From Cervus elaphus (lineage: Eukaryota; Chordata; Mammalia; Artiodactyla; Cervidae): a DNA stretch of 64,000 bases. Shown here piece by piece: positions 39,801-54,800 of the stretch (position 1 is the stretch's first letter; every line of letters starts with the position of its first letter). The notes beneath the pieces were generated by a model that was not told the DNA's origin, did no database searches, and was given only the letters and a program-made list of their open reading frames with translations. The position numbers were made by a program, and so were the translations under genes. The DNA lies in the NCBI RefSeq assembly GCF_910594005.1, contig NC_057829.1, positions 57,953,001 through 58,017,000 of the forward strand. Direction: 5' to 3'.

Positions 39801-42800
39801 AACAAAATTCTCTATTTGCCTAACAACATGGATGAACCTTGAGGGCATTATGCTAAGTGAGATAAGTCAGACTGAGAAAGACCAATTCTGTGTGGTATCA
39901 CGTATATGTAGAATCTAAAAATGCTGAACTCATAGAAGCAGAGAGTAGAATGGTCATTACTAGGGGCTGGGAGAATTGAGGAGATGTTGGTCAAAGGGTA
40001 AAGAGCTGCACTTAGAAGATGAGTAAGTTCTGGAGATCTAATGCACAGTCAGTAATACTACATTATATACTTCAAAGTTGCTAACAGACTAGATCTTAAA
40101 TGTTCTCACCACAAAATATGATAGTTCTATGACATGAGAGAAGTGTTAGCTAACAGTAAGGTGGTATTCATACTGAATGTATGGGCTTCACAGGTGTCAC
40201 TAAATGCATCAAATCAGCACACCGTACATCTTAAACTTCCATAATGTTATATGTTAGATAATTTTTTTAAAGTTCAAAACCAAAAATGTAGACTACCATG
40301 ATTTATCAAAACCAAAACAAAACAGCAACAGTCATAATAATGGCATAGAGTGTACTAGAAACAATTCAGTGAGTAGCAGAGACAGGGTTAATTTAACATT
40401 GCGCTATCCATCACACATGTTAACAAATCTGTACTGCACATGTCAATTAGTTTACAAGGAAAAATTGACCATTTAATTGTTTCATGATGAGAATGTTCTT
40501 CTTTTGTATTTATTGCCTTGAATTAACTACACTACTGAATTTACTAGGAAAAAAATCACATCTGTGGCTCTCTGTTTTATGAATCATGGGTGTTATGCAT
40601 AAGTGTCTTCATATGGGGAAGGAGCTGATTTATAAAAAGAAAAAGAAATAAGGACTGGGTACTTCCCTAGTGGTCCAGTTGCTAAGACTCTGCACTCCTA
40701 ATGTACGGGACTTGGTTACACCCTTGGCCAGGGAACTAGATCCCACATATTGCAAATAAAGATCCCACATACCATAACTAAAAGAGCCCGCATGCTGCAA
40801 CTAAGACCCAGCACAGCGACTGAAATAAATATTAAAAACACAAGGACCTACTGTATAGCACAGGGAACTATACTCAATATTTTTATAATAATCTATAGGG
40901 GAAAAGAACCTGAAAAAAGAATATATATAACTGAATCCCTGTGCTAGACACCTGAAACTAACACAGCATTGTAAATCAAACATACTTCAATAAAAAAAAT
41001 TTTTTTAAGAAAAAAGGGAAAATAAATAGCTGAAAAGGTGAGCTTGGAAGACTTCCTGTCTTTGAGAAGGATTGGGGGCTCAATGCCTACTGTAATGTGG
41101 GCATTGATATAAATATGCCCTCACATGCTGAGAAGCCTGAGATATGGCAGTTACTTCTGAAGATGGAAGTGACTTTTAATGGCTGCCATACCATCTGGAA
41201 TGGCTCTTGTGGCCATGTCCCCATGACACACCCAAGCCCAATTAGCAAACAGGCCATTCTCTTTGTGGGGTGGGTATCACTGCTCTTGCCAGCTTTCAGC
41301 AGGGTATTAACATTTCAAAGATAAAGCAAGTCTCATCACCCCCATAGGCTGTGATAGACAAACCAAGAGGGGATTGAGGGGCCCTTGCTATGACTCCCCT
41401 CTCTCCACCTCTGCCACAGCTGACCCTCCAGTCCCTGGACGCCCCCTTCAGACCCACTGACTCAGGCAGGCCAACACTAGCCCTCCACCACCCACTCTCT
41501 ACAAAATCCTTTCCATACCACATGCTACACACGCATCAACATTTACCTCAACAACCAGCAGGTCATCATTCGAAATGGACTCAAGCTTTTTATCTGGCGG
41601 TGTCTTTTCAAGTAAAGTGCTTAATTCAACCAAGATTCTGCCTCTGTAGGCAACTCCTTCCCCCTGAAAGGCAACAGTGCAGGATTATTTTTCCAGGCAT
41701 GAACAACAGTCAAAAGCTCTCTCTAGTGGGCTAAACTAGCTACAACTTCAAATTTCTCCTTCCCAAAATGAACCAGTCAGTAACTCTCTCGGCTGGTCTT
41801 TGTTATCTGAGAGAAGAACCAATGACTTCAGGAAGGACCCCAAAGAGAGCCAGGGTAGTCAGGGCTAAAAGGGATTTTAGCTGTGGCTGGGGTCAGAGGC
41901 TTTCAAGCCATGCTTAGATCTGGAAGAGGTTCCCAGGAGCTGAGGTGGGAGTGGAAGGGGCTTGAAATCTCCCTCACTCTACTTCAGGTCTGCATTTGTC
42001 AGCATTAACTTGGCTCCTTTCCTCAGAATAGGGAGACAGCCATGTTGGCAATCAGGGCAAGTCTCAGAGGAGCCAGGAAATAAAAGAGGAAGATGTTCTG
42101 GGTGTGGTGGAGTGTGAGGATGAATTGCGGATACTCCTCCCAATATACTCAGCAGTGTTAGCAGCAGAACCCTCTGGAGAGGAAGGGAAGGCTTCCACCT
42201 CCACTGCCAGCCCTCCACCCCCACCGTCATTGCCCCAGGGCTTTCCCTCTACCCTAGTTCCCTTCTTGGGCTTTGGGAGCTAACTGAAAGACAGTACTTG
42301 GGCTTCTAATGTGGTGGAAAGACCACCTCCCCCTTCTGGGCCTCCATGTCTTCATCTAGAAAATTAAGAGGTTGGATCACATCAGGGATAGCAACATCAA
42401 GCATGTCACTTTCAATCTTTCAGCAAACTCCTATAATACGGCATTTGACAGAATTCTGAGATAGCACATTTGCTTTTTTGGAAAGAGCCAACATTGATTA
42501 CTGACATCTGCCCTAAGTCTAGGAAGGGGGAATGGCCATGCTCAGTTCAGTCGCTCAGTCATGTCGGACTCTTTGCGACCCCATGAATGGCAGCACGTCA
42601 GGTCTCCCTGTCCATCACCAACTCCCAGAGTTTACTCAAACCCATGTGCATTGAGTCGGTGATGCCATCCAACCATCTCATCCTCTGTCATCCCCTTCTC
42701 CTCCAGCCTTCAATCTTTCCCAGCAGCAGGGTCTTTGCAAATGAGTCAGCTCTTCGCATCAGGTGGCCAAAGTATTGGAGTTTCAGCTTCAGCATCAGTC

Positions 42801-45800
42801 CTCCCAATGAACACCCAGGACTGATCTCCTTTAGGATGGACTGGTTGCATCTCCTTGCAGTCCAAGGGACTCTCAAGAGTCTTCTCCAACACCACAATCC
42901 AAAAGCATCAATTCTTCTGCGCTCAACTTTCTTTATAGTCCAACTCTCACATCCATACATGACTACAGGAAAAACCATAGCCTTGACTAGATGGACCTTT
43001 GTTGACAAAGTAATGTCTCTGCTTTTTAATATGCTGTCTAGGCTGGCCATAACTTTCCTTCCAAAGAGTAAGCATCTTTTAATTTTGTGGCTGCAGTCAC
43101 CATATCAGTGATTTTGGAGCTCAAGAAAATAAAATCTGTCACTGTTTCCATTGTTTCCCTATCTATTTGCCATGAAGTGATAGGACCAGATGTCATGATC
43201 TTTGTTTTCTGAATGTTGAGCTATAAGCCAACTTTTTCACTCTGCTCTTTCACTTTCATCAAGAGGCTGTTTAGTTCTTCTTCACTTTCTGCCATAAGGG
43301 TGGTGTCATTTGCATATCTGAGATTATTGATATTTCTCCCGGCAATCTTGATTCCAGCTTGTGCTTCTTCCAGCCCAGCATTTCTCATGATGTACTCTGC
43401 ATATAAATTAAATAAGCAGGGTGACCATATACAGCCTTGATGTACTCCTTTTCCTATTTGGAACCAGTCTGTTGTTCCATGTCCAGTTCTAACTGTTGCT
43501 TCCTGACCTGCATACAGGTTTCTCAAGAGGCAGATCAGGTGGTCTGGTATTCCCATCTCTTTCAGAATTTTCTACAGTTTATTGTGATCCACACAGCCGA
43601 AGGCTTTGGCGTAGTCAATAAAGCAGAAATAGATGTTTTTCTGGAACTCTCTTGCTTTTTCGATGATCCAGCGGGTGGTGGCAATTTCATCTCTGGTTCC
43701 TCTGCCTTTTCTAAATCCAGCTTGAACATCTGGAAGTTCACAGTTCACGTATTGCTGAAGCCTGACTTGGAGAATCTTGAGCATTACTTTACTAGCGTGT
43801 GAGATGAGTGCAGTTGTGCAGTAGTTTGAGCATTCTTTGGCATTGCCTTTCTTTAGGACTGGAATGAAAACCGACCTTTTCCAGACCTGTGGCCACTGCT
43901 GAGTTTTCCAAATTTGCTGATATATTGAGTGCAGCACTTTCACAGCATCATCTTTTAGGATTTGAAATAGCTCAACTGGAATTCCATCACCTCCACTAGC
44001 TTTGTTCTTAGTGATGCTTCCTAAGGCCATGATATGCATTTGCAATTGCCATGTGAGATGACCTCAGGATCTTTTCCTACCCTGCATTCTAAGACTTGAG
44101 GAACATGAGACTTTCATCCTTCAACACTTAATCAGGGACTTCCCTGGTGGTCCAACGGTTAAGACACCTTGTTTCCACTGTAGGGGACACGGGTTCAAAG
44201 CCTAATCAGGGAACTAAGATCCCACATGCCACGAGGCCAAAAAATAGAAAACAAAACCAAAACCAAGAAACAACCACAAAAAACACTTTATCTGTCATCT
44301 GGTGGGCCTCTGAGGATAGGGAGGTCTCCTAAATATAAGACTTAAATCATAACCATTAGAAAAAGGAATCTGGAGCCAGTGCTCATTAATAACACACCTT
44401 AATTGAAGAACTAACCTTTCCAGCATTTAGCTCATCATAGGGATCTGGGAATCCCGTGTACTCTCTGGGGCTTCCATAAAGGTTCAGATAACAAGGTCCA
44501 AAAGTTGGAACAAAGCCCACCTCTGTTTCTCCTGTATTCGCTGAGAGATAACATCATCATTAGTATTTTAGGCTTTTAACACCATTCTGTTGAAATAAAT
44601 ATTAGTTATTAGTTAGCTGGGTGAGACAGTTTTCCTCCATTTTGTGTTAGTTGTATTAGTGCAAATTGTAAACGCTTTGTGAGAGTTGCCACATTTATCT
44701 TATCGCTATAAAACACTAAATAAAAAACATTGAGGGGGTAGTTCAGGTAAACATAAAGATGATTCTATTCAAATGAAAGAAGTTGATCTTCACATTTTTT
44801 GCAAGTTCATAACTGGCAATTGTAGTGAGCTTGTCTCTGACAACTGGGGTAGAGTATATTGTTTCAGGAAGTCATTTAAATGACATTTGTCAGATTAATT
44901 TTATTTGTTCCTCCAAAATATCATTAGTCTCAAGTAATTAGTATAAATCTGGCAGATGATTTTAAAAATACAAGACATTTAAAATTTTTATATATAATAG
45001 TGAACTGTCTGCCTACGGTTATGGCCATATGATATTCATAAACAATGTGAAATCTCCATTCAGAACATTCCACCTCTGATGAGGATCCAATATGCTTCTT
45101 ATTTCTGCTACCTGGTCTCAGCAAGACTACTCCCCAATGAAGGGCACTGCAGCCAACGTAAGAAATAGTGGAGTCAAAGAGATACTGCAGGTGAAGACAG
45201 GGAAACGCAAGAGCTGCCTTCAGCCATCCAAATGGCTCCCATATGGAGGAGGGATGGACTTGCTTCCAATAAGCAGGGGAAGGACCACTATTGGGAGCTA
45301 CAAGGAGGGCAACTTTGGTTCACTCAATGTAAGGATGATCTTTCTATGAATTAGTAGTGTCACATAACTGGACAGATTGTATTGGGAGCAGAGGAAATGT
45401 TAAGGCCAAGAGTCATATTTTATCTTTCAGGATATAGTCAAAACTCTTCCTCTGTGGATGAGAGGTTGACCCGATCAACTCTATGGCCCTTTCCAACGCT
45501 ATGCTTAAAACTAAGGCAGAAGGATAAATGTCAAGTAATAGGTGAGCAGAGTACCTACTCATAAACAGTTGAGCAAACTGTATACACTTGTAGTTTGCAA
45601 TCTTCTTCACCTTTTTGAGGCTCTTTTGCATTTTGAACTTCTATTAAGTTATCATTTTATATTTCAATTTTTGAACTTTAAATAGCTGCTATGTCTGTGA
45701 CTACACTATAAATTCCCTTGGTGGGTGGGTAAGAATCAAGTGTGTTTTATTCTGAATCCTTAAACTCCTAGTTCTATCTTGGAGTACTACCACATAAATA

Positions 45801-48800
45801 TTTTTTGATTGGTTGAATGAAGTATGATCAAATCCGCCATGTTTGTTACACACCTAAAGACCACTTAATAGTCATATAAAGTCTGACTATAAGATAATGA
45901 AGTTGGATTTTTAAAAACAAATAAGAATGAGGCATTGTGCCAATAATATAAAGGCAGATTATAATACCTTAATTTGCAATTTGCAACTTTCTTACATGTA
46001 ATCCCTTTTTCCCCTCTCACTACAACCTTGGGTGGTTAGAATGGCAGGGAGTATCATTTTTTTTTTTTTTGAAAGAAGGTAAATTTCTCTAAATCACAAA
46101 GTCTTCATCTATTAGGGGAACAGCATGTGCTGTAAGAGGGTTATAAGATCAAATGTGAGCACATTGAGCAAACTTGCAAAGAATGGCAAATGCTGTGCAA
46201 ACCAAGGACATGCTATGATCCCACAGGGTTGGAAGATGAACCTTCAAGGTACAAAGTGAAAAAAAAAATGTTATACAATTATTTACAGTGAAGCCAGGAT
46301 GGTATATATCTAGGTGAAAACATGAGGCATGTAGCAAAGCCCAGTTAGCCCATTTGTTTAAACTCAGCTTTGCAGGACAACCATATGACAGTAATACAAA
46401 AATTGTTACTCTAACACAACTATATTTAAGACAATAAAATGTAAGTTTAAAAAAAAAGTGCTAAAGCAATTAGTTGATAAGTTCTTAATAAGATAACAAC
46501 AAACAGAAAGATCTAGAAGATAGCAAAATTACAAAGCATAAACCTGTATACGATGCAGCCCCAGATCCCGAGGATGAGAAATCTATGTAGTAAAAATACC
46601 ATTGGTTAAACAATAAGAGAAACACAGACATTATAAAAGAGACATTGAAAAAGTTAATCAAATCCAACAATAGGTAAGCGGTTTAGCAACACCAGGAAAA
46701 TCCCAAATCCAGACTCAAATCACATGACCGTTTTGTCATTTATACAAATATCACCACCAGTTAAATACAAAATGGCTCAAGACTCTGTGACACCCGGTAG
46801 CACGGCCACACAGGAAGTAGCCCAACCTCATCAGCCCCAAAGCAGTGAAGCATCTGAGAGCCAGCTTCCCACCATCAAAGGAGGCCTGGGGAAGTTACCA
46901 ACATTCCATAATTTTAATAAAACTTTTATGTGTCTCGTCTCTGACTTAGCTAGGACTAAGACTAGACAACCCAAGTTAATTTAGTATAAGGCTGTGTAAA
47001 CAAAAGCCTATAGTTGCCAATACATTATCCTGTTTCTTTGCAGGGAATGGCTAGTGCTCACTGTTACTCTGAGACCCTATCACAGACTGTCTTGCAGGGC
47101 CTGCAGTGAAAGAAGACCTCAGAGACAGGCTGGCACTGCTTGTAACAGTTCATTTGTAGTTCTTCTGGATATTACCACCATACCACTAAGAAAAATGTTT
47201 ATTCCATTATTTCTTGGATAATTATTTTTAGGTGATATTTAATGACTTCCTGCCAATGATAAATGAGTTAAAGTGATTTTTACACTTCCTCCCATAGAGT
47301 TTATAGCATGATTTTAATTACTCTATTGGTTGCCTTTGACCAATAAATTCCATCTAATCTTTAATCAGTTTTTATCTACCCAATGATTTAATCTAACATT
47401 TAAAAAAATTTTAATTGGAGGATAATTGCTTTACAATATCATGTTAGTTTCTGCCATACATCAACATGAATCAGCCATAAGTAAACACATGTCCCCTCCC
47501 TCCTGAACCTCCCTCCCATCTCCAATCCCATCCCACCCCTTTAGGTTGTCACAGAGTACCAGGTTTGAGCTCCCTGCATCTACAGAAAATTTCCACTATT
47601 TTACATATAGTAATGTATATGTTTCAATGTCATTCTTTCAATTCATCCCTCCCTCCCTTTCTCCCACTGGGTCCACAAGTCTGTTCTCAATGTCTACATC
47701 TCCACTGCTGCTCTGTACATAGGTTCATCCATACCATTTTTCTAGATTCCATACATATGCGTTAATATGTGATATTTTTCTCTTTCTGACTTACTTTACT
47801 CTGTATAATAGGCTCTAGGTTCATCCACCTCATCAGAACTGACTCGAATGTGTTCCTTTGTATGGTTGAGTGATATTCCATCGTGTATTTGCACCAGAGT
47901 TTCTTTATCCACTCATCTGTCTAATCTAACCTTTATATCTGGATCCTTCACTTGATAAGAAGTTAATAGCATGCCCACCCTCTCCAACCTTCCACTTCTT
48001 TTCACTTCTAAGCTCTATCTTCTGTACTTTTACATTGTAAGAGGTGATATTTACCTTCTCTTTAGAGCTTTGACTACAAGTCAAAGCTTGTATTTTAGAA
48101 ACATTTTAGAAACAATTTTAGAAACAATTAATAGTGCTCACATTATAACAACCACATAAGTATTCTCTGCAGAGAAAAGAAGAATTGTAATTACATTTCT
48201 TTTGTACAAGTCCAGCAACACAGTTCCCTATGCTACTTAGCAGACAATGCTTAGATGGACTCTCTGTCTCACCTTCTGCCAGTTGCTTAAAATAATGCTA
48301 TACCTGACTTTATATTTGGACTATTATCTTCTTGGTTCAACTCTCTATTTCTCTCAGAATTTCTAATGCCTTTTTCTTCTTCTTGAGAAAGAAAATCTAT
48401 ATCTTTTTCATCAAGTCTCTATTATATTTCAGATTCTTATTCATATTACCTATTGCTTGGCTTACAGTATCTTTTTAAAAAACCTATAATGCAGGAAACC
48501 TGGGTTTGCTCCCTGGGTCAGGACGATCCTCTGGAGGAGAAGGGCATGGCAACCCACTCCAATATTCTTGCCTGGAGAATCCCCATGGACAGAGGAGTCT
48601 GGTGGGCTACAGTCCATGGGGTCACAAAGAGTTGGACATGACTGAGTGACTAAGAACGTAAAGTCCTCTCTTAAACACGATGAGGATGAGAGAAATCTTA
48701 AGTTTTCCAAAACAGAATTTTGCCTCAAATTTTCTCATTTTATTCAATGCATTTAATCTAGTGATAATTATAGGAATTTTTGTTATTTTTATTTTAGTTA

Positions 48801-51800
48801 CGAACAATAAGCTGCTGATGATAGTAATGGGTTAACACTAAATTTTTCTGATCATCTTAATTTATTCCTTTATTCCCTATTACAGTTTCACACATATGCA
48901 CAGAACCAGAATACCAGGTATAGGCAATTAGTTCTCAATACATAAAACAACAAAAAGAAAAGTATATTGGTTATCAATGCTTGTTAGCATAAAATGTATG
49001 AAAACAAAATACACAATATCTAGAGTGGAGATTACACGGTTCAAATGCCATCTGACCTCACTCTGGCCAAGGAAGTCTGTAGAGAAGGGAATATTATTAG
49101 ATGGACTGGTGTCAATGCCACTTGAAAAAAAAAAAAAGGTGCTCTCTATATTGACACTCAATAATCTGTAAAATACATACTGGGAAAGTCTTTGGATTGA
49201 GGTAAGAAAGTTAAAAATTTTAAACTCAAATAATTAATGTTTTGTCTTAGTCACTCAGTCATGTCCGACTCTTTGTGACCCCATGGACTGCAGCCTGCCA
49301 GGCTCCTCTGTCCATGGGGACTCTCCAGGCAAGAATACTGGAATGGATTGCCATTTCCTTCTCCACAAATAATTGATAGTTACCCCAATTATTAATTACT
49401 AATCTGTTATTTTGCTGGTCACCATCAAAACATCACTGAAATGGTTCACTAGACTCATCACATTTGGCTTTTAAGAAAACAGGTCTATTGCCAGGTGGCT
49501 ACCCAGTTCATTTCCTCTCCAACAGTTCTCCGCCCTGTCTCATTCCTGCTCCCTGTGTGACTCACCTTCCACTTCCCCACCAGAGGCAGCGATTTTAGAG
49601 AGGTGCAGATACGTTGTTCCAACGATATCATTTTTGGTAAGACGGTCCCTGTGTTAAAAGAACAGATTAAGACCTCCACCTATGAAGACAGATCTTTGTT
49701 TCACCAATAGATCTGGAAAAGACCCTAGATCTCAGCAATCACCCTGTCTAGTGGGCCTCAGGCTTCACTGCACTTTAAAATCATTTGGAAACCACCACTG
49801 CTCCCCTGGACCCGCCCCGCACCACCTCTAATTTCCTACTGAAGCTTCTGACTCAATGAAAGCAGAGGTGAAGAACAAGAGTTTGCATTTATAACAAGTA
49901 TATATCCCAACTGATTCTTACACAGATGGTCCTCCAACAACCCTCTGAGAAATGCTGATCTAACCGGACAACTAATTTCAGCTGGAAACAGATTTTTACA
50001 GAGGCTGGGGAATTTGCCTATGGTCACACTCAATACTGTTGTCATGAAGTGAATGGGTCAGTTATAGGCACATAACATGATGAGGGTAATAAAAATCTCA
50101 CTACATAGAATAAGTGTTTGTATTTTATTTTATCCTACTCATACTGATTACTATGATGGTTTAAAAATTACAATGGGCTTTTCTAAGGGTCCCTCATAGG
50201 GGAAAAAATTCCCTTTCAATTCAATTCAAATATTTCTTGATTATCTACTGTGTGACTTCATTTGCTTGTCTATAACCTAAATCTTATCTATGTGGTTGGG
50301 TAAGTTTGCTCACAACTTTGTGTATCTATCTGATCTTAGAGAGTTCGTGAGCCTAACCCATGAAGTAGTCTCTGGCTGGGCACACAGTAAGTGTAACAAA
50401 AAGGTTTATATTAATAACATCTTCTGTTTAATTCCTTCTCTTTATTCCATCTAGTGTCACACTCACTCTGAAGTTTAGAACTCCACAGGAGGGAGGAAAG
50501 TTTCACTCAGTATTTTGAGGAAAGATTATACTATAGTATATTACTATATATTATAGCAATACTATGTTATATATATTATATACTTTAATAAAATTAGGTT
50601 ACAGAAAGTGACTAATTAACAACAGTATACATGAGGAAAAAAATTATTATTTGGGGGGTATTAAGCCACATGTGTGGAGCTTGCATCTTCTCAGGTCATC
50701 CAGAAGGGTCTAGACTACATTTCAAGAATCCTGAACTTTCCCTCAGTTGTGCAAACACCCTACAGAGTATATAACCAAAGATCTGGATCCAAGGATTCCC
50801 CAGTTAAACAGGGTCTCTCTGCATGTCTGAATCTACCATTGCTTTGGAGAGGGCCAACTAGAACAGGGGAAAATCCACATCTGCTCTGACCATGGGCGAC
50901 TCTAGGATGACTCAGCCAGCGATCCTCCCACTGTGGCATCAGCAGGCCAGAGTGGTCATCTGAGCTATATAGGGCCCAAACTCACACTCCTGAGAGATCT
51001 GGAGGCCCCTGGAGCACCTTTGGAGTGTCAACTGAGGATCCAAGTGACTTAAAACGAGCTCACACTCATTGGAAGGGGCATTTTGTCCTCAGGCCCCTTC
51101 ATGGACCTCAATGAGCTATGATGAGGTTACTGAACAAAATCAAGCCTTCTCCCCTCCTCCCAAAGTGTCCTGTTACCATAGCGCCAAGAGGGAACTAACA
51201 TGGAAGTCAAATACATTTAGCCAAAGGAAAAATCAGGGCCAGACAGGTTGGGAATCCAACTGAGTCTCTGAGTGACTGTGGGCAAGTCACCTGACCTCTC
51301 TGAGCCTCAGTCTTCATCTGCAAAATGAACTAATAACAGTCTCTGTCCCATCAGGTCCCTCTAAAGATTAAATGGAATAGTGTAGGGAAAGCAAGAGGCA
51401 CCGCACCTGGCACTAGTAGTGCTCAGGACCCAGCTGCTAACATCATAATAAACACTGATGATGGTGGTGCTGGCCATGCTGATGCCAGCACCAGTGATGA
51501 TGCTATTTATCTTTTCTACTCTCGGGGAGCTAAGGGCTGCCAGCTGAACGCCCCATCCAACTAGAATACACCCAAGAATAGCCTCATTACGGCCGATCCT
51601 TGCTAGGATGTTGGTCTAGTGTGAAGTCAATCAAACTTTCAACAAATTTTCTTTGCATTCAATCACATAGGAAGCTCTGTCCAATTTCCTTTCTAACAAT
51701 GACAGAGAATAGCTCTCAGAATGTTTTGGTCAATTCTTCCCTTGAAATAGTTTACTGCATTTCTGGAGTCTATTTTGGACAGCCTAATAGTATTTAAAGT

Positions 51801-54800
51801 CTTAATTTCTTGTTTTGGGGTATATTCAGATCATTTTTCCTTCCTTTTGTTCATGAGCAGTTGAACCAATATATCCAAAGCTTTTCTGCAATAGCTACTG
51901 TTATTATTTTTTTTAAAGAAAACACCTGATTCCAGGAGCAGTGTACCACTTCTGTCTGGAAGAAAAGCAAATGTCCTGAAAAGTAAGGGTTAGAGCATCT
52001 AAAGTAAAGTTTCTCCAAATCCAAATATTTACTTCTCCAATTTGCAATTAGACACAAGTCTTTCTTAACTCACCAGTCATATATTGTCAGTTTTATTTTT
52101 TCACACACTGAAGGAAACTGTTAAAAGAGAAAAAAAGTAGTTATTTCTCAACTTATTCAGTAACTACTAGGGTATTCTTATTTTTTTCTAAAAGAAAAGA
52201 AAGCCAAACCTTGATCTGAAGATTAACGACTTGATTCCACTCAGGGTTTGCATTTTTCTCAATTATATTTGTGCAAACCTGTAAAATCATCAAAACAGAA
52301 TAGGTATTCAAATTTCTAATTTTGGAAAGTTTATAATATATGCATAGTGGATTATGATTCTAGCATACTTATGTTATAGACTTGGTCACTCAGTTGTGTC
52401 TGACTCTTTGCAACACCATGGAATATAGAGTCTATGGAATTCTCCAGGCCAGAATACTGAAGTGGGTAGCCGTTCCCTTCTCTAGGGGATCTTCCCAACC
52501 CAGGAATCGAACCCAGGTCCCACACATTGCAGGCAGATTCTTCACCAGCGGAGCCATCAGGGAAGCCCATAGACTTGGTAACCTCATTAAAGTTTTCTTA
52601 ATAACAATTTGGTAAACTATGACATGGGTCTAGTATATTGATCTTTGCTTCTTCTATGCACTAAGAGCTAGTTTCAAATTGCCAAATTTTAATATTGGGT
52701 TACTGTAATGATGCAAGAGTTGCTATTTAGTGAGCACTTGTTGTTTAGTTGTTAAGTGGTACCCTGCTCTTTTGCGATCCCATGGATTGTAGCCCGCCAG
52801 GCTCCTCTGTCCATGGGATTTCCCAGCCAAGAAAACCGAAGTAGTTTGCTGTTTCCTTCTCCAGGGGATCTTCCCAACCCAGGGATCGAACCCAGGTCTC
52901 CTGCATTGGCAGGTGGACACTTGTTACATACTGTCTGATATGCATTTCTTCACTGAAATGTCCAAACCTATCTTTTGATCCTGCCCACCAGCCCTTCTCC
53001 CTGATCCCCAAACTCGCTGCTGTCTTTCCATTGTTGTTCGAAAGGGTATTCAGGTTTGAACCAGGGTCAGTCACAACCCTCTCTTTCCTTCACGTGCCTC
53101 ATCCAATCCATCAGAAAATGCTGACACCCCAATTTTCATCTCATCTTGCCCAGATGCCTGTGGTTGGTTCCCCTCTGGATCCCCACTTCCTCTCCCGCCT
53201 CCTCACTTTCATGTCACTCCCCATGTAGCACCTTCAGTCAGTTCTCAGGTGTACTTAGAATACTAAGTCCTGATTCATCCTCTGCCTGATAGAGCCCTGC
53301 CTGCCTACCTCACCTCCTCTCTCTGAGCTCATCTCTTGGTTTCGTCCCTTGCTTGCTCCACCCCAGCCATGTTGGCATTCATCCACTGTGAACATATCTC
53401 CTCCCTGGGGTCTTTACATCTGCTCTTCCTTCTGCCTGGAAGCCCTCCCCCCGTCAATATCTCTGCATTTTCCAGGCCTCTGTTCAAATGTCACTTCCTC
53501 CAAAATATCCCACTTGATAAACTAACTGGATACCCCTCCAAACACCCTGCACCTATCACTTCTTGTTCCCTTATTTTCTGCTTAGTACTCAGCACTAACT
53601 GAACTTATGCAACTTTTTATTTGCTTGCTTATTGTTGTCCCTTCTTTCACACAGTAAGCTCCATGAGAGTAAAGATTGTCCCGCTCACTTCTTTATCTCC
53701 AACGTGAGGGACAGTATCTGATACTTAGCAGGCTCCCGCTGTTTACTTCCTGAATTAATTAACTCTTTCAACAATCCTATGAGATTATCCTTATCCTCAT
53801 ATGTAATTCAGGAAATTGAGACCCAGAGGTTAAAGAATTTGACTTCACTTGCTGTGGAGTAAGGTGAAGTCTGAATTTAAATCTGGCCTCATTTAGCTTC
53901 AGAACTGAGACTTTTTCTGCCATCTCCCACTGACTCTCCTGGGACATAACCCTGTGTGTGTGCTGCCAAACCTCACTTTCACATACACATGGTTCCAATA
54001 TGTAGTAGATGCTACTTCCTCAAGCCTAGAACTGACTGTGCTACACCATTATTCTACTATGGAATCCCACTCTACAATCTTTGACCATCTTTGTAGGTAA
54101 AAGTATAGTTACAGGTGTTCTTATACCAAGAGTCCCTCAGCTCTTATCAGAGGACTGAGATGGGTTCTGCCAGACTTTCCAGTTTCTTCAGCTCATTGGA
54201 ACATGAGGGGTAAGAAACATGATAGAAATGGGCACCTGGGTACTGGAGGCTCTCTTCTACACAGTGGTCCCCACTGTTTTTGGCATCAGGGACCAGTTTT
54301 GTAAAAGACAGTTTTTCCATGGATGGGGGATGGAGGTGGCTTCAGGATAATTCAAGTGCATTACATTTATTGTGCACTTTTTCTATTGTTATTACATCAG
54401 CTCCACTTCAGATCACCAGGCGTTAGATTTCAGAGGGTGGGGACTCCTGCCACATTGACCAGGGATCACTGTTGCTGGCTAGGGACTTTGCCTAAGCGTA
54501 AGATAATGCTGGGACCTGGGAAATCATTTCTACTACTCTTACAAAAGACCAAATCTTTCTAATTTGAGTCCTGCATACTTTCCACTCCAAAATAAACCTC
54601 TAAGATGTCTGACATGTTCAGAGTCTGATAACCTGTGTTCCTGCACAGTACCCAGCTCATCAAGGGGCTACTTTAAAAAAAAAAAACAAGTAAGAAACCA
54701 CTCCAAGGAAAGCACAGTGGTTTAAATGCATGTTTCTAGAGGCATCTACATTGAGATCACATACAAACCTTTTTTCCGGCAAAGGAAACTTCTACAAAAG

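Larger units (their letters stand above)
28923..41546 (-). other. MYOF: MYOF large intron W13-W14 (12.6 kb)
   Basis: The longest intron here. It is packed with SINEs in both orientations, several L1 pieces and two BovB fragments, each listed separately. Stretches 34430-35067, 35646-36288, 36516-37031, 37717-38219 and 41011-41546 have no element I can name. No splice-flanked myoferlin-like frame was seen inside. Confidence 0.8.

Noticed and set aside
42587..43111. 174-codon plus-strand frame, one of the longest in the window
   Set aside because: It runs antisense through the BovB reverse transcriptase; the real coding trace is on the minus strand.
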